DNA of 64,000 nucleotides from Rhizobium sp. BK376 (GTDB lineage: Bacteria; Pseudomonadota; Alphaproteobacteria; Rhizobiales; Rhizobiaceae): assembly GCF_004341625.1 (NCBI RefSeq), contig NZ_SLZG01000002.1, positions 62,001 through 126,000 of the forward strand, written 5' to 3'. The position numbers and the translations under genes are program-made. The notes under the pieces are model-generated. The model saw only the letters and a program-made list of their open reading frames with translations, was not told the origin of the DNA and searched no databases. This document shows, one piece after another, positions 1-9,049 of the stretch. The number at the start of each line of letters is the position of its first letter. The first letter of the stretch is position 1.

Positions 1-1
1 G

Positions 2-391
2 ACCGGCAGCCCTTCCGAACTCGAAGAGGCGATCGAGAAATTCGTGCCGAAGCTGATCGTCGGCGGTGGCAATGCGACGGACAGGCACCATGCGCTTGAA
101 GTCGGTGAGTTGCGCCCCGACTACGTCTTCTTCGGCAAGCTAGACGGCGACATCAAGCCGGAGGCGCATCCGAAGAACGTGGCGCTCGGCGAATGGTGGG
201 CTTCGATGATCGAGATCCCCTGCATCGTGATGGGCGGCACCGATCCGGCCTCGGTGCTGGATGTTGCGGCCGCGGGCGTGGAGTTCGTGGCGCTGCGTCT
301 TGCGGTATTTTCCGATCCGGCGGGCGCACCTTCGATCGTTGCGCAGGTGAATGCGCTTCTTGACGAAAAAGCGCCACGGTTTGAAGATTGA
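2..391 (+). CDS. thiE: Thiamine phosphate synthase family protein, 3' part
   Basis: The 5' end lies outside the window; the frame is open from base 2. About 129 C-terminal residues of a TIM-barrel protein remain. The stretches VGGGNATDRHHALEVGE, DYVFFGKLDGD and IPCIVMGGTDP, then a C-terminal VALRLAVF, fit the phosphate-binding end of thiamine phosphate synthase, which joins HMP-PP and THZ-P to give thiamine monophosphate in the cytosol. Rhizobial genomes carry a diverged ThiE-like copy as well as canonical ThiE, so the exact substrate is not settled by this fragment. The Sel1-repeat gene follows 9 bp after the stop and may be co-transcribed. Confidence 0.7.
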   Translation, partial: TGSPSELEEAIEKFVPKLIVGGGNATDRHHALEVGELRPDYVFFGKLDGDIKPEAHPKNVALGEWWASMIEIPCIVMGGTDPASVLDVAAAGVEFVALRLAVFSDPAGAPSIVAQVNALLDEKAPRFED

Positions 392-400
392 TATCACGGC

Positions 401-1552
401 ATGTCGCTCACGCCCCAGCATCGGCTTCGGCCATTTCTTGTCACGCTCGCAGCCTGTCTGACGGCTTTGCCGTTGGTCGCGGCAGCGCAGCAGTCCGATC
501 CCAGTGTCGTTACCCGTCCGCCGGTCGAAAATCCCGGGACATTCAAGAACGAGCGCGTCGAGCCATCCAATGAACCGAATGCGCAGCCTTCCCAGGGGGG
601 CGACAAGCCGGCAGCGTCGGCAGGCGCCAATGACGTCAAGCCTTCCGAAGGCATCGGCATTTTCGACCGCATGGGCGCCAAGCTCCCCGATCTGCCGCCG
701 GAAAAAACCTATAAGGGACCGGTCGACGACGCCTATGGTGCGTTTCAGCGCGGCTATTACCTGACGGCCTTCCAAAAGGCGTTGCCGCGCGCCCAGCTCG
801 GTGATCCGGCAGCCCAGACGCTGATCGCCGAATTGATGTCGCAAGGCCTCGGCGTCAAGCGGGACACGAAGAATGCCGCCTTCTGGTATGGCAAGGCGGC
901 CGAGGGTGGCGATGCCAGCTCGATGTTCAAGTATGCGCTTATCCTGATGGAAGGTCAGGACGTGCCGCGCGATCGCAAGAAGGCCGACGAGTGGATGAAG
1001 AAGGCGGCCGATGCCGGACAGGCTTCCGCCGAATTCAACTGGGCGCAGAGCCTGACGGCCGACAATCCCGGTCTCAAGGGTCTTCAGCTTGCGCTGCCTT
1101 ATTACGAGAAGTCGGCGGCGCAGGGGATCGCAGATGCGGAATATGCAGTCTCGCAGCTTTACATGAGCCTTCCCGATATCTCGCCGGAGAAAAAGAGCGA
1201 GGCGCGCATATGGCTACTACGCGCAGCCAATGCGGGTTACGATACGGCCCAGCTCGATATGGGCGTCTGGCTGATCAACGGAACCGGCGGCAAGCCTGAT
1301 CTCGAAGCGGGCTTCACCTGGATGAAGATCGCGGCCTATCGCGGCAATGTGGCCGCGCAGAACAAGCTCTCCCATCTCTATATCAATGCGATCGGCACGA
1401 AGCAGGATCCGATCGCAGCGGCCACTTGGTACGTCATCTCCCGCCGCGCCGGGTTCAAGGACCCGGAGCTCGAGGATTTCTATCTCGGTATCGAGGACGA
1501 TCAGCAAAAGGCGGCGATCGACGCCGCCAACAAGTTCCATCCAGCAAAGTAA
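401..1552 (+). CDS. Secreted Sel1-repeat (TPR-like) protein
   Basis: The 383-residue product starts with a clear Sec signal peptide (hydrophobic stretch ending ALPLVAAAQQ near residue 31), then a Pro/Asn-rich linker to about residue 110. From about 120 to 370 come Sel1-type helical repeats, recognised by recurring A-x-x-W-Y/M-x-K-A-A-x-x-G (for example FWYGKAAEGGDA and EWMKKAADAGQA). Such alpha-solenoids act as protein-interaction scaffolds; in rhizobia several act in envelope or exopolysaccharide control, but nothing here names a partner. It follows the thiE-type gene closely, which suggests one transcript. Confidence 0.8.
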   Translation: MSLTPQHRLRPFLVTLAACLTALPLVAAAQQSDPSVVTRPPVENPGTFKNERVEPSNEPNAQPSQGGDKPAASAGANDVKPSEGIGIFDRMGAKLPDLPPEKTYKGPVDDAYGAFQRGYYLTAFQKALPRAQLGDPAAQTLIAELMSQGLGVKRDTKNAAFWYGKAAEGGDASSMFKYALILMEGQDVPRDRKKADEWMKKAADAGQASAEFNWAQSLTADNPGLKGLQLALPYYEKSAAQGIADAEYAVSQLYMSLPDISPEKKSEARIWLLRAANAGYDTAQLDMGVWLINGTGGKPDLEAGFTWMKIAAYRGNVAAQNKLSHLYINAIGTKQDPIAAATWYVISRRAGFKDPELEDFYLGIEDDQQKAAIDAANKFHPAK

Positions 1553-1592
1553 GGTCGGGCCGGGGACACGAATTTCGGTCCCGGGCCCAATC

Positions 1593-3335
1593 TTAGAACA
1601 GCGCGTCGGCGAAAAGGTCTTCGTCGTCTTTCTTTTCGGTTTCGACGAGAGTGAGGACCGGGGCGCCGTTTGCGGCCGGGATGACGTCGCGGTGGACGAC
1701 GCGTTCCTGCGACATCGTATAGACCTTGAAGATGCGCTCGCTCAGCGGCGCAATGACTTCTTCGAGATCGGATATGTCGGCAATGTAGTCGCCGGCCATC
1801 TCGCTCAGGGTGTCGGCACAGCTGCTCAGAACCTCGCCGAGATCGTGCTGGAAGTCGAGCTTGCTGATCGACAGCGTAATCTTGCTTGCGACCTCGCGGC
1901 CGTGCTCCGATAGCGTGGCCAGTTCGCCTTCCATGACGTTTGCGGCGGAACGCAGGTTCTCGACAGCTCCGCTCAGGCGTTCGTCGAGGCGACGGCCGCC
2001 AGCCTCCTGGCCGGAGGCGATGTTTGACGCCGCGCCTTCAAGGCCGGTCAGGCCGGTGACGATGTGGTCGGCGGATTCATCGAGCTTGGCTGCAAAGATG
2101 CGAAGCTCGGCCGTCACGACGTTAATCGAGCGGCCTTCTTCGCCCATGCGGCTGCAGCGCAGGTTGGTGTTCAGCGCCATATAATGGATGTCGGTCTTGA
2201 CGGCGCGGATGGTCTCGATGCGCTGAAGCAAGTTCGATGCGGTTCCGAGCGTCGACTGGCTGATCTTGTCGGCCTGAAGGCGTGCGGTTTCGACCTGACG
2301 GACGATGCCGAGGGCCGTCGAGACGCTCGCCTCCAGTTCGCGCATGAAATTGCCGTCGGCGCTGTCGCCCTGACCCTGCATTTCATCGCGAAGATCGAGA
2401 ATGCCCTGCGTGTCGCCGCCGAAGCTCGCAATCGTCTTGACGACGCTGCTGGAGTCCCGCTGAAAATCCGCGACCATGTCGCGCATCTGCGCTGCGGTCA
2501 GGTGGTGAATGACGTTCTCGATACGCTCGCGCGCATCGGCATTGAGTGCCCGGCCTTCATCGCTGGCGAAGAAGTCCTCCAGGAAAGCGAAGGAGCTCTG
2601 TACGTGCTCGATGCGCTGGCGGGTAATGTCGCCGATCTGCAGGGCCGAAAGAGTGGAAGCGACCTTGCCCTGCACACCGCGGGCAATCGCGCCAACCTGG
2701 CTTGCAATCCTTGCCAGTTCCTTGCGGTGGCCGGAGATGGTCTGAACATCTCTTTGAAGTGCTTCGACGACCTTGGGGACCGTAGTGTCATAGGCCTTGG
2801 CCGTCGTCGAGCCGAAGCTCATTGCGACCTTCAGGTCTTTTTCAAGCGCATTCAGCTGTGCTGCGAAATCGTTGACTTCGGTCGTGCCGGAGTGGATGCG
2901 CTCCAGGATTTCTTCCGCGAAACCGGCAAATTCGGCAATGCCCGCACCGGTTATCTTTACGGTAACAGCGAAGGTGCGGAGGTAGCGCATCGTCTCCTGC
3001 ATGTCGGTCACATGCGTGCGCAGTTTGGTACCGGCCTCGGAGAGCACACCAAAATTCTGCTGCCGCTTGGCTTCCATAGCAGGGAGGTCGAGCAGGCTCC
3101 TGATCGTCTGGGCAAGATCCGCTGCCGTATCGCTCGCGCCGTCGCTGTCGAGCGCCTTGGTCAGCCGGTCGAGGGAGTTCAGGAGCTGGTTCAGGACTTC
3201 CATGACGGAAAGCAGAACGGCGCCGCCGTCGAGAAAGCGCTTTTCGACCTGGCTGCGTGCTGATTCAAGGGTACGGCTTATGTCGATATTGGGTTTTGGT
3301 GCCGCCTGATACGCGAGTGCTGTTCCACTTGTCAT
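1593..3335 (-). CDS. Soluble methyl-accepting chemotaxis-like protein with a degenerate signalling tip
   Basis: The 580-residue protein is predicted almost wholly helical and has no signal peptide or membrane segment, so it should be cytoplasmic. Around residues 385-430 it reads IHYMALNTNLRCSRMGEEGR, an obvious relative of the MCP hairpin tip ([20 protein letters not shown] in the receptors downstream), followed by VVTAELRIFAAKLDESA in place of [13 protein letters not shown]. The tip residues are thus substituted. It is divergent from the STAS-cheY-cheA operon across a 358-bp AT-rich gap, so a role in the same array or as a regulator of CheA/CheW is likely but inferred. The C-terminus is acidic (DDEDLFADALF). 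Confidence 0.7.
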   Translation of the reverse strand: MTSGTALAYQAAPKPNIDISRTLESARSQVEKRFLDGGAVLLSVMEVLNQLLNSLDRLTKALDSDGASDTAADLAQTIRSLLDLPAMEAKRQQNFGVLSEAGTKLRTHVTDMQETMRYLRTFAVTVKITGAGIAEFAGFAEEILERIHSGTTEVNDFAAQLNALEKDLKVAMSFGSTTAKAYDTTVPKVVEALQRDVQTISGHRKELARIASQVGAIARGVQGKVASTLSALQIGDITRQRIEHVQSSFAFLEDFFASDEGRALNADARERIENVIHHLTAAQMRDMVADFQRDSSSVVKTIASFGGDTQGILDLRDEMQGQGDSADGNFMRELEASVSTALGIVRQVETARLQADKISQSTLGTASNLLQRIETIRAVKTDIHYMALNTNLRCSRMGEEGRSINVVTAELRIFAAKLDESADHIVTGLTGLEGAASNIASGQEAGGRRLDERLSGAVENLRSAANVMEGELATLSEHGREVASKITLSISKLDFQHDLGEVLSSCADTLSEMAGDYIADISDLEEVIAPLSERIFKVYTMSQERVVHRDVIPAANGAPVLTLVETEKKDDEDLFADALF

Positions 3336-3693
3336 TGTTATCTCTTTACTTTGTGAAAGGCCCTGTTTGACTCGGAACCTAACGCATAGATGGAAAATTC
3401 CGGTAAATTCCCCAGACTCGCGGACGTTGTATCGTGGTTAACGCAAGCCACAGTTAATAAGGGGCTAAGCGACTATTATCATTTCTAGGAATCGGAAATT
3501 ATGCGTTTGAAAAACAACGTATTTTTCTAACTCATGTCGGGGCTCTACTATTTATATCGGGTAAAAAATAATCCCTCCGAGACTCGCGGGAATTGCAATT
3601 CCTGCAACCAGCATTTACGCGCTATTAAGGCTGACATGAGATTCCTAGATATGTTCCTCAAGTATTTATTTTGCCGGAAGGGGCAGTAATAGG
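3336..3693. other. AT-rich divergent promoter region of the chemotaxis cluster
   Basis: This 358-bp gap separates the reverse-strand receptor-like gene from the forward STAS-che operon and is clearly more AT-rich than its surroundings. It should hold both promoters. A near-match to a CtrA site, TTAA-N7-CTAA, lies at 3454-3468. I see no open reading frame with support and no terminator. Confidence 0.5.
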
Positions 3694-4017
3694 ATGGACT
3701 CTGCGTATTCTGAAGCTATTTCTATGCCTAATTCTTTGTTGATCAGGAATATTTCCGATCTGCACTCTACTATTACTGCGCAAATTCAAGGCGGAAAATC
3801 GATCGTCCTCGAAATCCCGCCGGACGCTGAGGCCGATCTCAGCTTCGTTCAACTGGTGGAGTCGGCGCGCATACACGCGAAGTCGTCCGGAAAATCCCTC
3901 CGTCTTTCTTTGCCCGCCAGCGGATCTGTTCTGAAAGTACTGCAACGGGGTGGGTTCATCGATGCTTTCTCGGTGGAGGACGCCCAATTCTGGTTACATA
4001 ACGAGGTACATCAATGA
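3694..4017 (+). CDS. STAS-domain protein, first gene of the che operon
   Basis: The 107-residue product has the STAS pattern: an N-terminal strand, SIVLEIPPDAEADLSFVQLV in the central strand/turn, and a late helix ending in GSVLKVLQRGGFIDAF. STAS proteins act as phosphorylatable switches or docking modules. The stop overlaps the cheY start (ATGA), so translation is probably coupled. The first codons are AT-rich; a later ATG at 3724 would give a product ten residues shorter. STAS genes head several alphaproteobacterial che operons, but the biochemical role here is inferred from position only. Confidence 0.75.
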   Translation: MDSAYSEAISMPNSLLIRNISDLHSTITAQIQGGKSIVLEIPPDAEADLSFVQLVESARIHAKSSGKSLRLSLPASGSVLKVLQRGGFIDAFSVEDAQFWLHNEVHQ

Positions 4018-4382
4018 GTGCGAAGATCCTGACGGTCGATGATTCCGCGAGCATCCGTCTTACAACCAAGATGACGCTGACCAATGCCGGCTACGATGTC
4101 ACCGAAGCCGTGCACGGTGCGGAAGGCCTGGAAAAGGCGAAGGCCGGCCATTTCGATCTGATCGTGACCGACCTCAACATGCCGATTATGGACGGTCTGA
4201 CGATGATCGAAGAGCTGCGCAAGCTGCCGGCCCATATGGGCGTACCGATCATCTTCCTGACCACTGAATCCGACGCGGACCTGAAGGCGCGCGCCAAGGC
4301 TGCAGGCGCCACCGGCTGGCTGACCAAGCCGTTCGATCCCGAAAATCTCGTCAAAATCGTGAAGAAGGTGCTGGGAAGATGA
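4014..4382 (+). CDS. cheY: Chemotaxis response regulator CheY
   Basis: A single receiver domain of 122 residues with no output domain. The acidic pocket is D9/D10, the phospho-acceptor is D53 (VTDLNMP), the switch threonine is T83 or T84 and the invariant lysine is K105 (LTKPF). It receives phosphate from CheA and would act on the flagellar motor or, if an alternate-function cluster, on another target. It overlaps the STAS gene upstream and cheA downstream by four bases each, so the three are translationally coupled. Confidence 0.95.
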   Translation: MSAKILTVDDSASIRLTTKMTLTNAGYDVTEAVHGAEGLEKAKAGHFDLIVTDLNMPIMDGLTMIEELRKLPAHMGVPIIFLTTESDADLKARAKAAGATGWLTKPFDPENLVKIVKKVLGR

Positions 4383-6433
4383 GTTCGCCTGATCCGATTG
4401 CAGTATTCCGTACAGAGGCTGCCGAATGCCTGGAGCAGATCGAAGCCGGCCTTCTCGACCTGACGCATCGCCTTGACGACAAGGCTCTGATCGACGCGGT
4501 GTTTCGCGGCCTTCATACGCTCAAGGGCTCCGGCGCAATGTTCGGCTTCGACGCGCTGGCCGCCTTCACCCACCATTGCGAAACTGCCTTCGATCGCGTC
4601 CGCAAGGGCGAAGTACCGGCAACGAGCGAACTGGTCGCCGCCGTCCTGAACGCGCAGGATCATATGCGTGCCCTGGTCGACGATCCGACCGGCGATCACG
4701 GCGCGACGAGCGAGCGCCTTCTGGCTCAGCTTCATGCTGCAGTCGGCGCCAAGGGCGAGGCTGCAAAGCCTGCACAAGCCGCCGCCGCCGTTGAGGCGGC
4801 TCCTGCCGCGCCGGCGAGCAAGGCCAAGACCTTCCGCATTCATTTCAGCCTGCCGCAGAATGCCATGATCAACGGCACCAATCCGCTGGGCCTTCTCGAC
4901 GAACTGCGCGAGCTTGGCGATTGCCGGATCCTTGCAAACACATCGGCCGTTCCGTCGATCGATGCGCTCGTTCCGACCGAGCTGCACATTACCTGGGATG
5001 TCACCCTTACGACCGAGCAGCCACGCTCGGCAATCGACGATGTTTTCATCTTCGTCATGGATGACATGGTGCTTGAGGTCGAAGAAGTCGGCGCTGCAGC
5101 CGCTGCTCCGGCCGAGGTCAAGGTTGCCGCCCCCGCTGTGGTCGCCCCCGTCGCGGCGCCCGCTGCCCCGGCACCGGTCGTCGAGATCGCGCAGGTCAAG
5201 CGCGAGGCTGCACCGACGCAGCAGGCGCCCGCAGCCGCGGACAACCGCCAGGCAAAGGCGGCAGAGAGCGTGCGCGTTCCCGCCGAACGTCTCGACGAAC
5301 TGATGGACCGCGTCGGCGAGCTTGTCATTGCGCAATCGCGCCTCAGCCAGCTTGCAAGCTCCAGCAGCGACATTGCGCTCCGTTCGGTCTCAGAAGAAAT
5401 CGAGCGCCTCTCCGGCGAACTTCGCGACACGATGATGGTGCTGCGGATGGTGCCGGTCGCAACTCTTTTCGGTCGCTTTCGCCGCCTCGTTCACGATCTC
5501 GCCCGCGAAACGGGCAAGGTTATCGAGCTGGTGACGGAAGGCGAGACAACGGAAGTCGACAAGACAGTTATCGAACGGCTTGCCGATCCGCTCGTCCATC
5601 TGGTTCGCAATTCCATCGACCACGGCCTCGAGCCGCCGGAAGAGCGCCTTGCTGCCGGCAAGACGGAGGCCGGAACGGTCACCCTGTCGGCGCGCCAGGC
5701 AGGTGGCGAAGTCATCATCTCGATCAAGGACGACGGCCGCGGCATCAACCGGGACCGTGTCCGCGCCAAGGCGGAATCGTCCGGCCTGATCCAGCCCGGC
5801 CAGCAGCTCACCGACTCCGAGCTGCTGCAGCTGATCTTTGCTCCGGGCTTCTCGACGGCTGCCACGATCACCAATCTTTCGGGCCGTGGAGTCGGGATGG
5901 ATGTGGTCAAGAAGACGGTCGAGGCCCTGCGCGGCGCGATCGACATCACCAGCCATAACGGCGAAGGCTCGGACGTTTCCCTGCGCATCCCGCTGACGCT
6001 TGCCATTATCGACGGCCTGCTCGTCCGTGTGGGAGCGGGAAGCTATGTCATTCCGCTTTCGGCGGTCGAGGAATGCCTCGAACTGTCGCTGGAGGAAGAT
6101 CTTCGTTCGCGCGGCCGCAGCTTCATCTCGCTGCGCGACAGCCTTGTGCCCTTCCTGCGGCTGCGGGAAGTGTTCCGCACCGGCACCAAGCCGGACATCC
6201 ATCAGAAGGTGGTCGTGATTTCGACCGGCACCGAGCGTGTCGGCCTGGTCGTCGACCAGATCATCGGCGATCACCAGACCGTCATCAAATCCATGTCGAA
6301 GCTGCATAGCGACGTTGCCCATTTCTCCGGTGCAACGATCCTCGGCGACGGTAGCGTCGCGCTGATCCTCGACGTGACCCATCTGGTCAGTGCCGGCCAG
6401 CAACAGGAGGCGCAATTGCGCGCAGTAGGATGA
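4379..6433 (+). CDS. cheA: Chemotaxis histidine kinase CheA
   Basis: The 684-residue product has the full CheA architecture. The Hpt domain carries phospho-acceptor H46 (GLHTLKGSG). A P2-like region spans about 150-235, flanked by Ala/Pro-rich linkers (about 125-148 and 238-290). Dimerisation helices lie around 300-365. The HATPase has N-box residue N411, G1 box D451/D452/G453 and G2 box GRGVGMD near 502-508. A CheW-like domain runs from about 540 to the end. No C-terminal receiver is fused. It phosphorylates CheY and CheB in response to the receptors encoded next door. Four-base overlaps with cheY and cheW show tight coupling. Confidence 0.97.
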   Translation: MSSPDPIAVFRTEAAECLEQIEAGLLDLTHRLDDKALIDAVFRGLHTLKGSGAMFGFDALAAFTHHCETAFDRVRKGEVPATSELVAAVLNAQDHMRALVDDPTGDHGATSERLLAQLHAAVGAKGEAAKPAQAAAAVEAAPAAPASKAKTFRIHFSLPQNAMINGTNPLGLLDELRELGDCRILANTSAVPSIDALVPTELHITWDVTLTTEQPRSAIDDVFIFVMDDMVLEVEEVGAAAAAPAEVKVAAPAVVAPVAAPAAPAPVVEIAQVKREAAPTQQAPAAADNRQAKAAESVRVPAERLDELMDRVGELVIAQSRLSQLASSSSDIALRSVSEEIERLSGELRDTMMVLRMVPVATLFGRFRRLVHDLARETGKVIELVTEGETTEVDKTVIERLADPLVHLVRNSIDHGLEPPEERLAAGKTEAGTVTLSARQAGGEVIISIKDDGRGINRDRVRAKAESSGLIQPGQQLTDSELLQLIFAPGFSTAATITNLSGRGVGMDVVKKTVEALRGAIDITSHNGEGSDVSLRIPLTLAIIDGLLVRVGAGSYVIPLSAVEECLELSLEEDLRSRGRSFISLRDSLVPFLRLREVFRTGTKPDIHQKVVVISTGTERVGLVVDQIIGDHQTVIKSMSKLHSDVAHFSGATILGDGSVALILDVTHLVSAGQQQEAQLRAVG

Positions 6434-6930
6434 GCGAAGCAGCCCTGAAGATCGACAATCACTGGAACGATGCCGAGGAGATGGAGGTCCTGACCTTCGA
6501 TCTCAACGGTGAAACCTTCGCTCTCGAGGCGGTCATGGTTCAGGAAATCCTGGATCTGCTTCCGGAAACCGCCGTTCCCGGCAGCCAGCCCTTCGTGGGC
6601 AGCGTCATCAACTTCCGCGGCAAGGTCATACCCCTTGCCGATCTGCGCCTCGCTTTTGGAATGGAAGCAGCAGAGGCAACCATCGATAGCCGCATCATCG
6701 TTATCGAACTTGACCTGCAGGATGAGCCCACGCTGGTGGGTCTGCGGACTGACAAGGTGAATGAAGTCACCACCCTTGCAAAAGCTTCTAGCGAAGCACC
6801 GCCGAGCGTGGGGATGCGTTGGCGTCCCGACTACATCAACTGCCTGGTCAAGCGCGGAGGAGAATTCATCATTCTTCCGAATCTCCAGGCAATTTTCGCA
6901 GCCAGACATGACAAGGCGGCTTCCGCCTAG
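6430..6930 (+). CDS. cheW: Chemotaxis coupling protein CheW (first copy)
   Basis: The 166-residue SH3-like adaptor links receptors to CheA. Visible marks are [15 protein letters not shown] at the first strand, [24 protein letters not shown] in the middle and the C-terminal GMRWRPDY. The start overlaps the cheA stop (ATGA). The first receptor gene begins 35 bp after its stop, with AGAGGGGAC as ribosome binding site. Its last ~37 codons reappear in decayed form upstream of the next two receptor genes. Confidence 0.95.
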   Translation: MSEAALKIDNHWNDAEEMEVLTFDLNGETFALEAVMVQEILDLLPETAVPGSQPFVGSVINFRGKVIPLADLRLAFGMEAAEATIDSRIIVIELDLQDEPTLVGLRTDKVNEVTTLAKASSEAPPSVGMRWRPDYINCLVKRGGEFIILPNLQAIFAARHDKAASA

Positions 6931-6965
6931 CGTCTTCGGCCGCTTACTTCAGAGGGGACATACCG

Positions 6966-8675
6966 ATGCGTTTAACAATTAAAGCCAAGCTGGTGGGGGC
7001 ATTCACCTTCATCATTCTTATGCTCATAGGTACCGCGGGATATGCGGTCATGAGCCTCAGTTCTTTTAATGATACTATTAGCAATGTTCTAGAAGGTCCC
7101 GCAGCTCGCCTCGAGCTGACACAGGAAGTCAATATCGCGGTGCTGGAAGCTATCCGCGAACAGAAGAGCTTGCTGTCTGCCCGCAGCGATGACGACACGA
7201 AGAACGCTATCCAGCGTGGTGACGAGGCGCGCGGAGATATCGCAACAGCACTCGCCGGCCTCGACAAGGTCGCTACAGCAGAAAACGGTGCCCAGCTGAC
7301 CGCGCTGAAGTCGATCATCGACCGCTTCGAGAAAGCAGATGACGAGATCAGGGATTATATAAAGGCAGGCAACAAGGACAAGGCTGCCGATGTTTCGTCG
7401 ACAGACGGTAAGGCTGCCAACAATGATCTCGACACCAATATCGACAATATGTTGAAGGTCGAAAAGCAGGCGATGAAGGCAGCGGATGACGACGCCGACG
7501 TGCAGTTCGCCAACATTCGCAACATGATGATCGGGATTACCGCCGCCGCGCTGCTGATCGCTGCTATTACCGCTTTCTGGATCGCAAGCTCGATCAGCAA
7601 GGGCCTCAGCCGCGCCAACACCGTTGTTCGTGAAGTCTCCGAAGGCGATCTGACGAAGACGGCAGAGGTCACGAACCGCGACGAAATCGGCGAGCTGCTT
7701 GGCAACGTCAATGTCATGATCGAACGTCTCCGCGGCGTCGTCGGCGATGCGCTTTCCGCTGCAGACAATGTTTCGTCGGGCAGCCAGGAACTTTCGGCCA
7801 GCTCTGAGCAGGTCTCGCAGGGCGCGACCGAGCAGGCAGCATCTGCAGAAGAGGCTTCTGCTTCGATGGAGCAGATGGCGGCCAACATCAAGCAGAATGC
7901 CGACAACGCTGCCCAGACGGAAAAGATCGCCCGTCAGTCGGCCAAGGATGCCGAGGCTTCCGGTGAAGCGGTGACCCGTGCTGTCGGAGCCATGCGCACG
8001 ATCGCCGAGAAGATCGGCATCGTCCAGGAGATCGCCCGCCAGACCGATCTTCTCGCTCTGAACGCAGCCGTCGAAGCAGCTCGTGCCGGCGAACACGGCA
8101 AGGGCTTTGCGGTCGTTGCGTCAGAAGTCCGCAAGCTCGCCGAGCGGTCGCAGTCGGCGGCTGCCGAGATCAGCTCGATGTCGGGTGACACCGTCAAGGC
8201 AGCCGCTGAAGCCGGTGACATGCTCGGCCGCCTTGTGCCCGACATTCGCAAGACCGCCGAGCTGGTTTCCGAGATCAGCGCCGCCTGCCGTGAGCAGGAT
8301 ATCGGTGCGGCCCAGATCAACGAGGCAATCCAGCAGCTCGACAAGGTGACGCAGCAGAATGCCGGCGCTTCCGAGCAAATGTCGGCAACCTCCGAGGAGC
8401 TTGCCGCCCAGGCTGAGGAACTGCAGACCTCGATCGCCTTCTTCAAGGTCGATACGGCCGGACACAAGGCTGCTGCCCCAAGGAAGGTGGCGGTCAAGGC
8501 AACGACCAAGGTGGTTTCCGCATCACCGACGGCTCGCAAGACAGCCCCCGCGCATGCACCCATCCATGTGGGCAGCAGTGTTGCCGCCCAGCAGGCACGC
8601 GCCAAGGGTTTTGCACTCGATCTCTCTATGGGCGGCCCTGACGCCAGCGACGCCGACTTCCGCGAGAGCGCCTGA
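6966..8675 (+). CDS. mcp: Methyl-accepting chemotaxis protein 1 (no extra HAMP units)
   Basis: The 569-residue receptor has TM1 at about 9-31, a periplasmic four-helix-bundle sensor (about 32-180), TM2 at about 182-204, one canonical HAMP (about 205-258) and a signalling domain whose tip is [20 protein letters not shown]. It ends in a tail shared by all four receptors of the cluster ([13 protein letters not shown] near the end, last residues FRESA). Ligand is unknown. It is the only one of the four with a single HAMP and no following HAMP-like repeats. A 12-bp hairpin follows the stop. Confidence 0.92.
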   Translation: MRLTIKAKLVGAFTFIILMLIGTAGYAVMSLSSFNDTISNVLEGPAARLELTQEVNIAVLEAIREQKSLLSARSDDDTKNAIQRGDEARGDIATALAGLDKVATAENGAQLTALKSIIDRFEKADDEIRDYIKAGNKDKAADVSSTDGKAANNDLDTNIDNMLKVEKQAMKAADDDADVQFANIRNMMIGITAAALLIAAITAFWIASSISKGLSRANTVVREVSEGDLTKTAEVTNRDEIGELLGNVNVMIERLRGVVGDALSAADNVSSGSQELSASSEQVSQGATEQAASAEEASASMEQMAANIKQNADNAAQTEKIARQSAKDAEASGEAVTRAVGAMRTIAEKIGIVQEIARQTDLLALNAAVEAARAGEHGKGFAVVASEVRKLAERSQSAAAEISSMSGDTVKAAAEAGDMLGRLVPDIRKTAELVSEISAACREQDIGAAQINEAIQQLDKVTQQNAGASEQMSATSEELAAQAEELQTSIAFFKVDTAGHKAAAPRKVAVKATTKVVSASPTARKTAPAHAPIHVGSSVAAQQARAKGFALDLSMGGPDASDADFRESA

Positions 8676-8682
8676 TAAGATC

Positions 8683-8712
8683 AAGGACGGCCTCGAATAG
8701 AGGCCGTCCTTT
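8683..8712 (+). terminator. Hairpin after the first receptor gene
   Basis: A perfect 12-bp stem (8683-8694 with 8700-8711) and five-base loop lie 8 bp after the mcp1 stop, with only a short T stretch behind. It could terminate, or trim expression between cheA-cheW-mcp1 and the genes downstream. Confidence 0.55.
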
Positions 8713-8891
8713 CGTGCATGCCGGACGCGTGAACGCGTCACGATCAGGGTTCATGAGGAGCCTGGTCCCAAGGTCGATCCGGGCTTTCGCCCTTTGGACG
8801 CCGAGTTTCAAAACCCGAACATGACCTGTTTCATTCCCGTCGGGAATAAGTGCCGCTATCGGTGCCTGTTTGAGGCCCCGATTATCCAATC

Positions 8892-9002
8892 CCCAACGTG
8901 TGTATGCGTTGGCGTGAACTGAAAGATGTCTGTCCGCCGGAGAAGTGAATGTCATCGCACATTCGTCGGAAGCCTTTCACCCGCCATGACGCGCTGCTCC
9001 CA
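8892..9002 (+). pseudogene. Decayed 3' end of a cheW gene
   Basis: Read in the frame of the ATG at 8904, the bases give PNVCMRWR, then an in-frame stop, then FTRHDALL. The intact cheW upstream reads PSVGMRWR and [10 protein letters not shown] in the same order, with the two anchors only four codons closer here; a Cys at codon 10 also matches. The MRWR ATG lies 146 bp before the mcp2 start, against 152 bp from the same point of intact cheW to mcp1. The simplest reading is that a cheW-mcp unit was duplicated and this cheW copy decayed. It is too degraded to encode a working adaptor. Confidence 0.6.
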
Positions 9003-9049
9003 AGGCTGCGTCAAACATCTGAAATTGCATTTACGTATGGGGTATTAAA

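Noticed and set aside
3438..3457. TTAA-N12-TTAA as a CtrA site
   Set aside because: Spacing is 12, not 7. Only the weaker TTAA-N7-CTAA next to it was kept, as a note.
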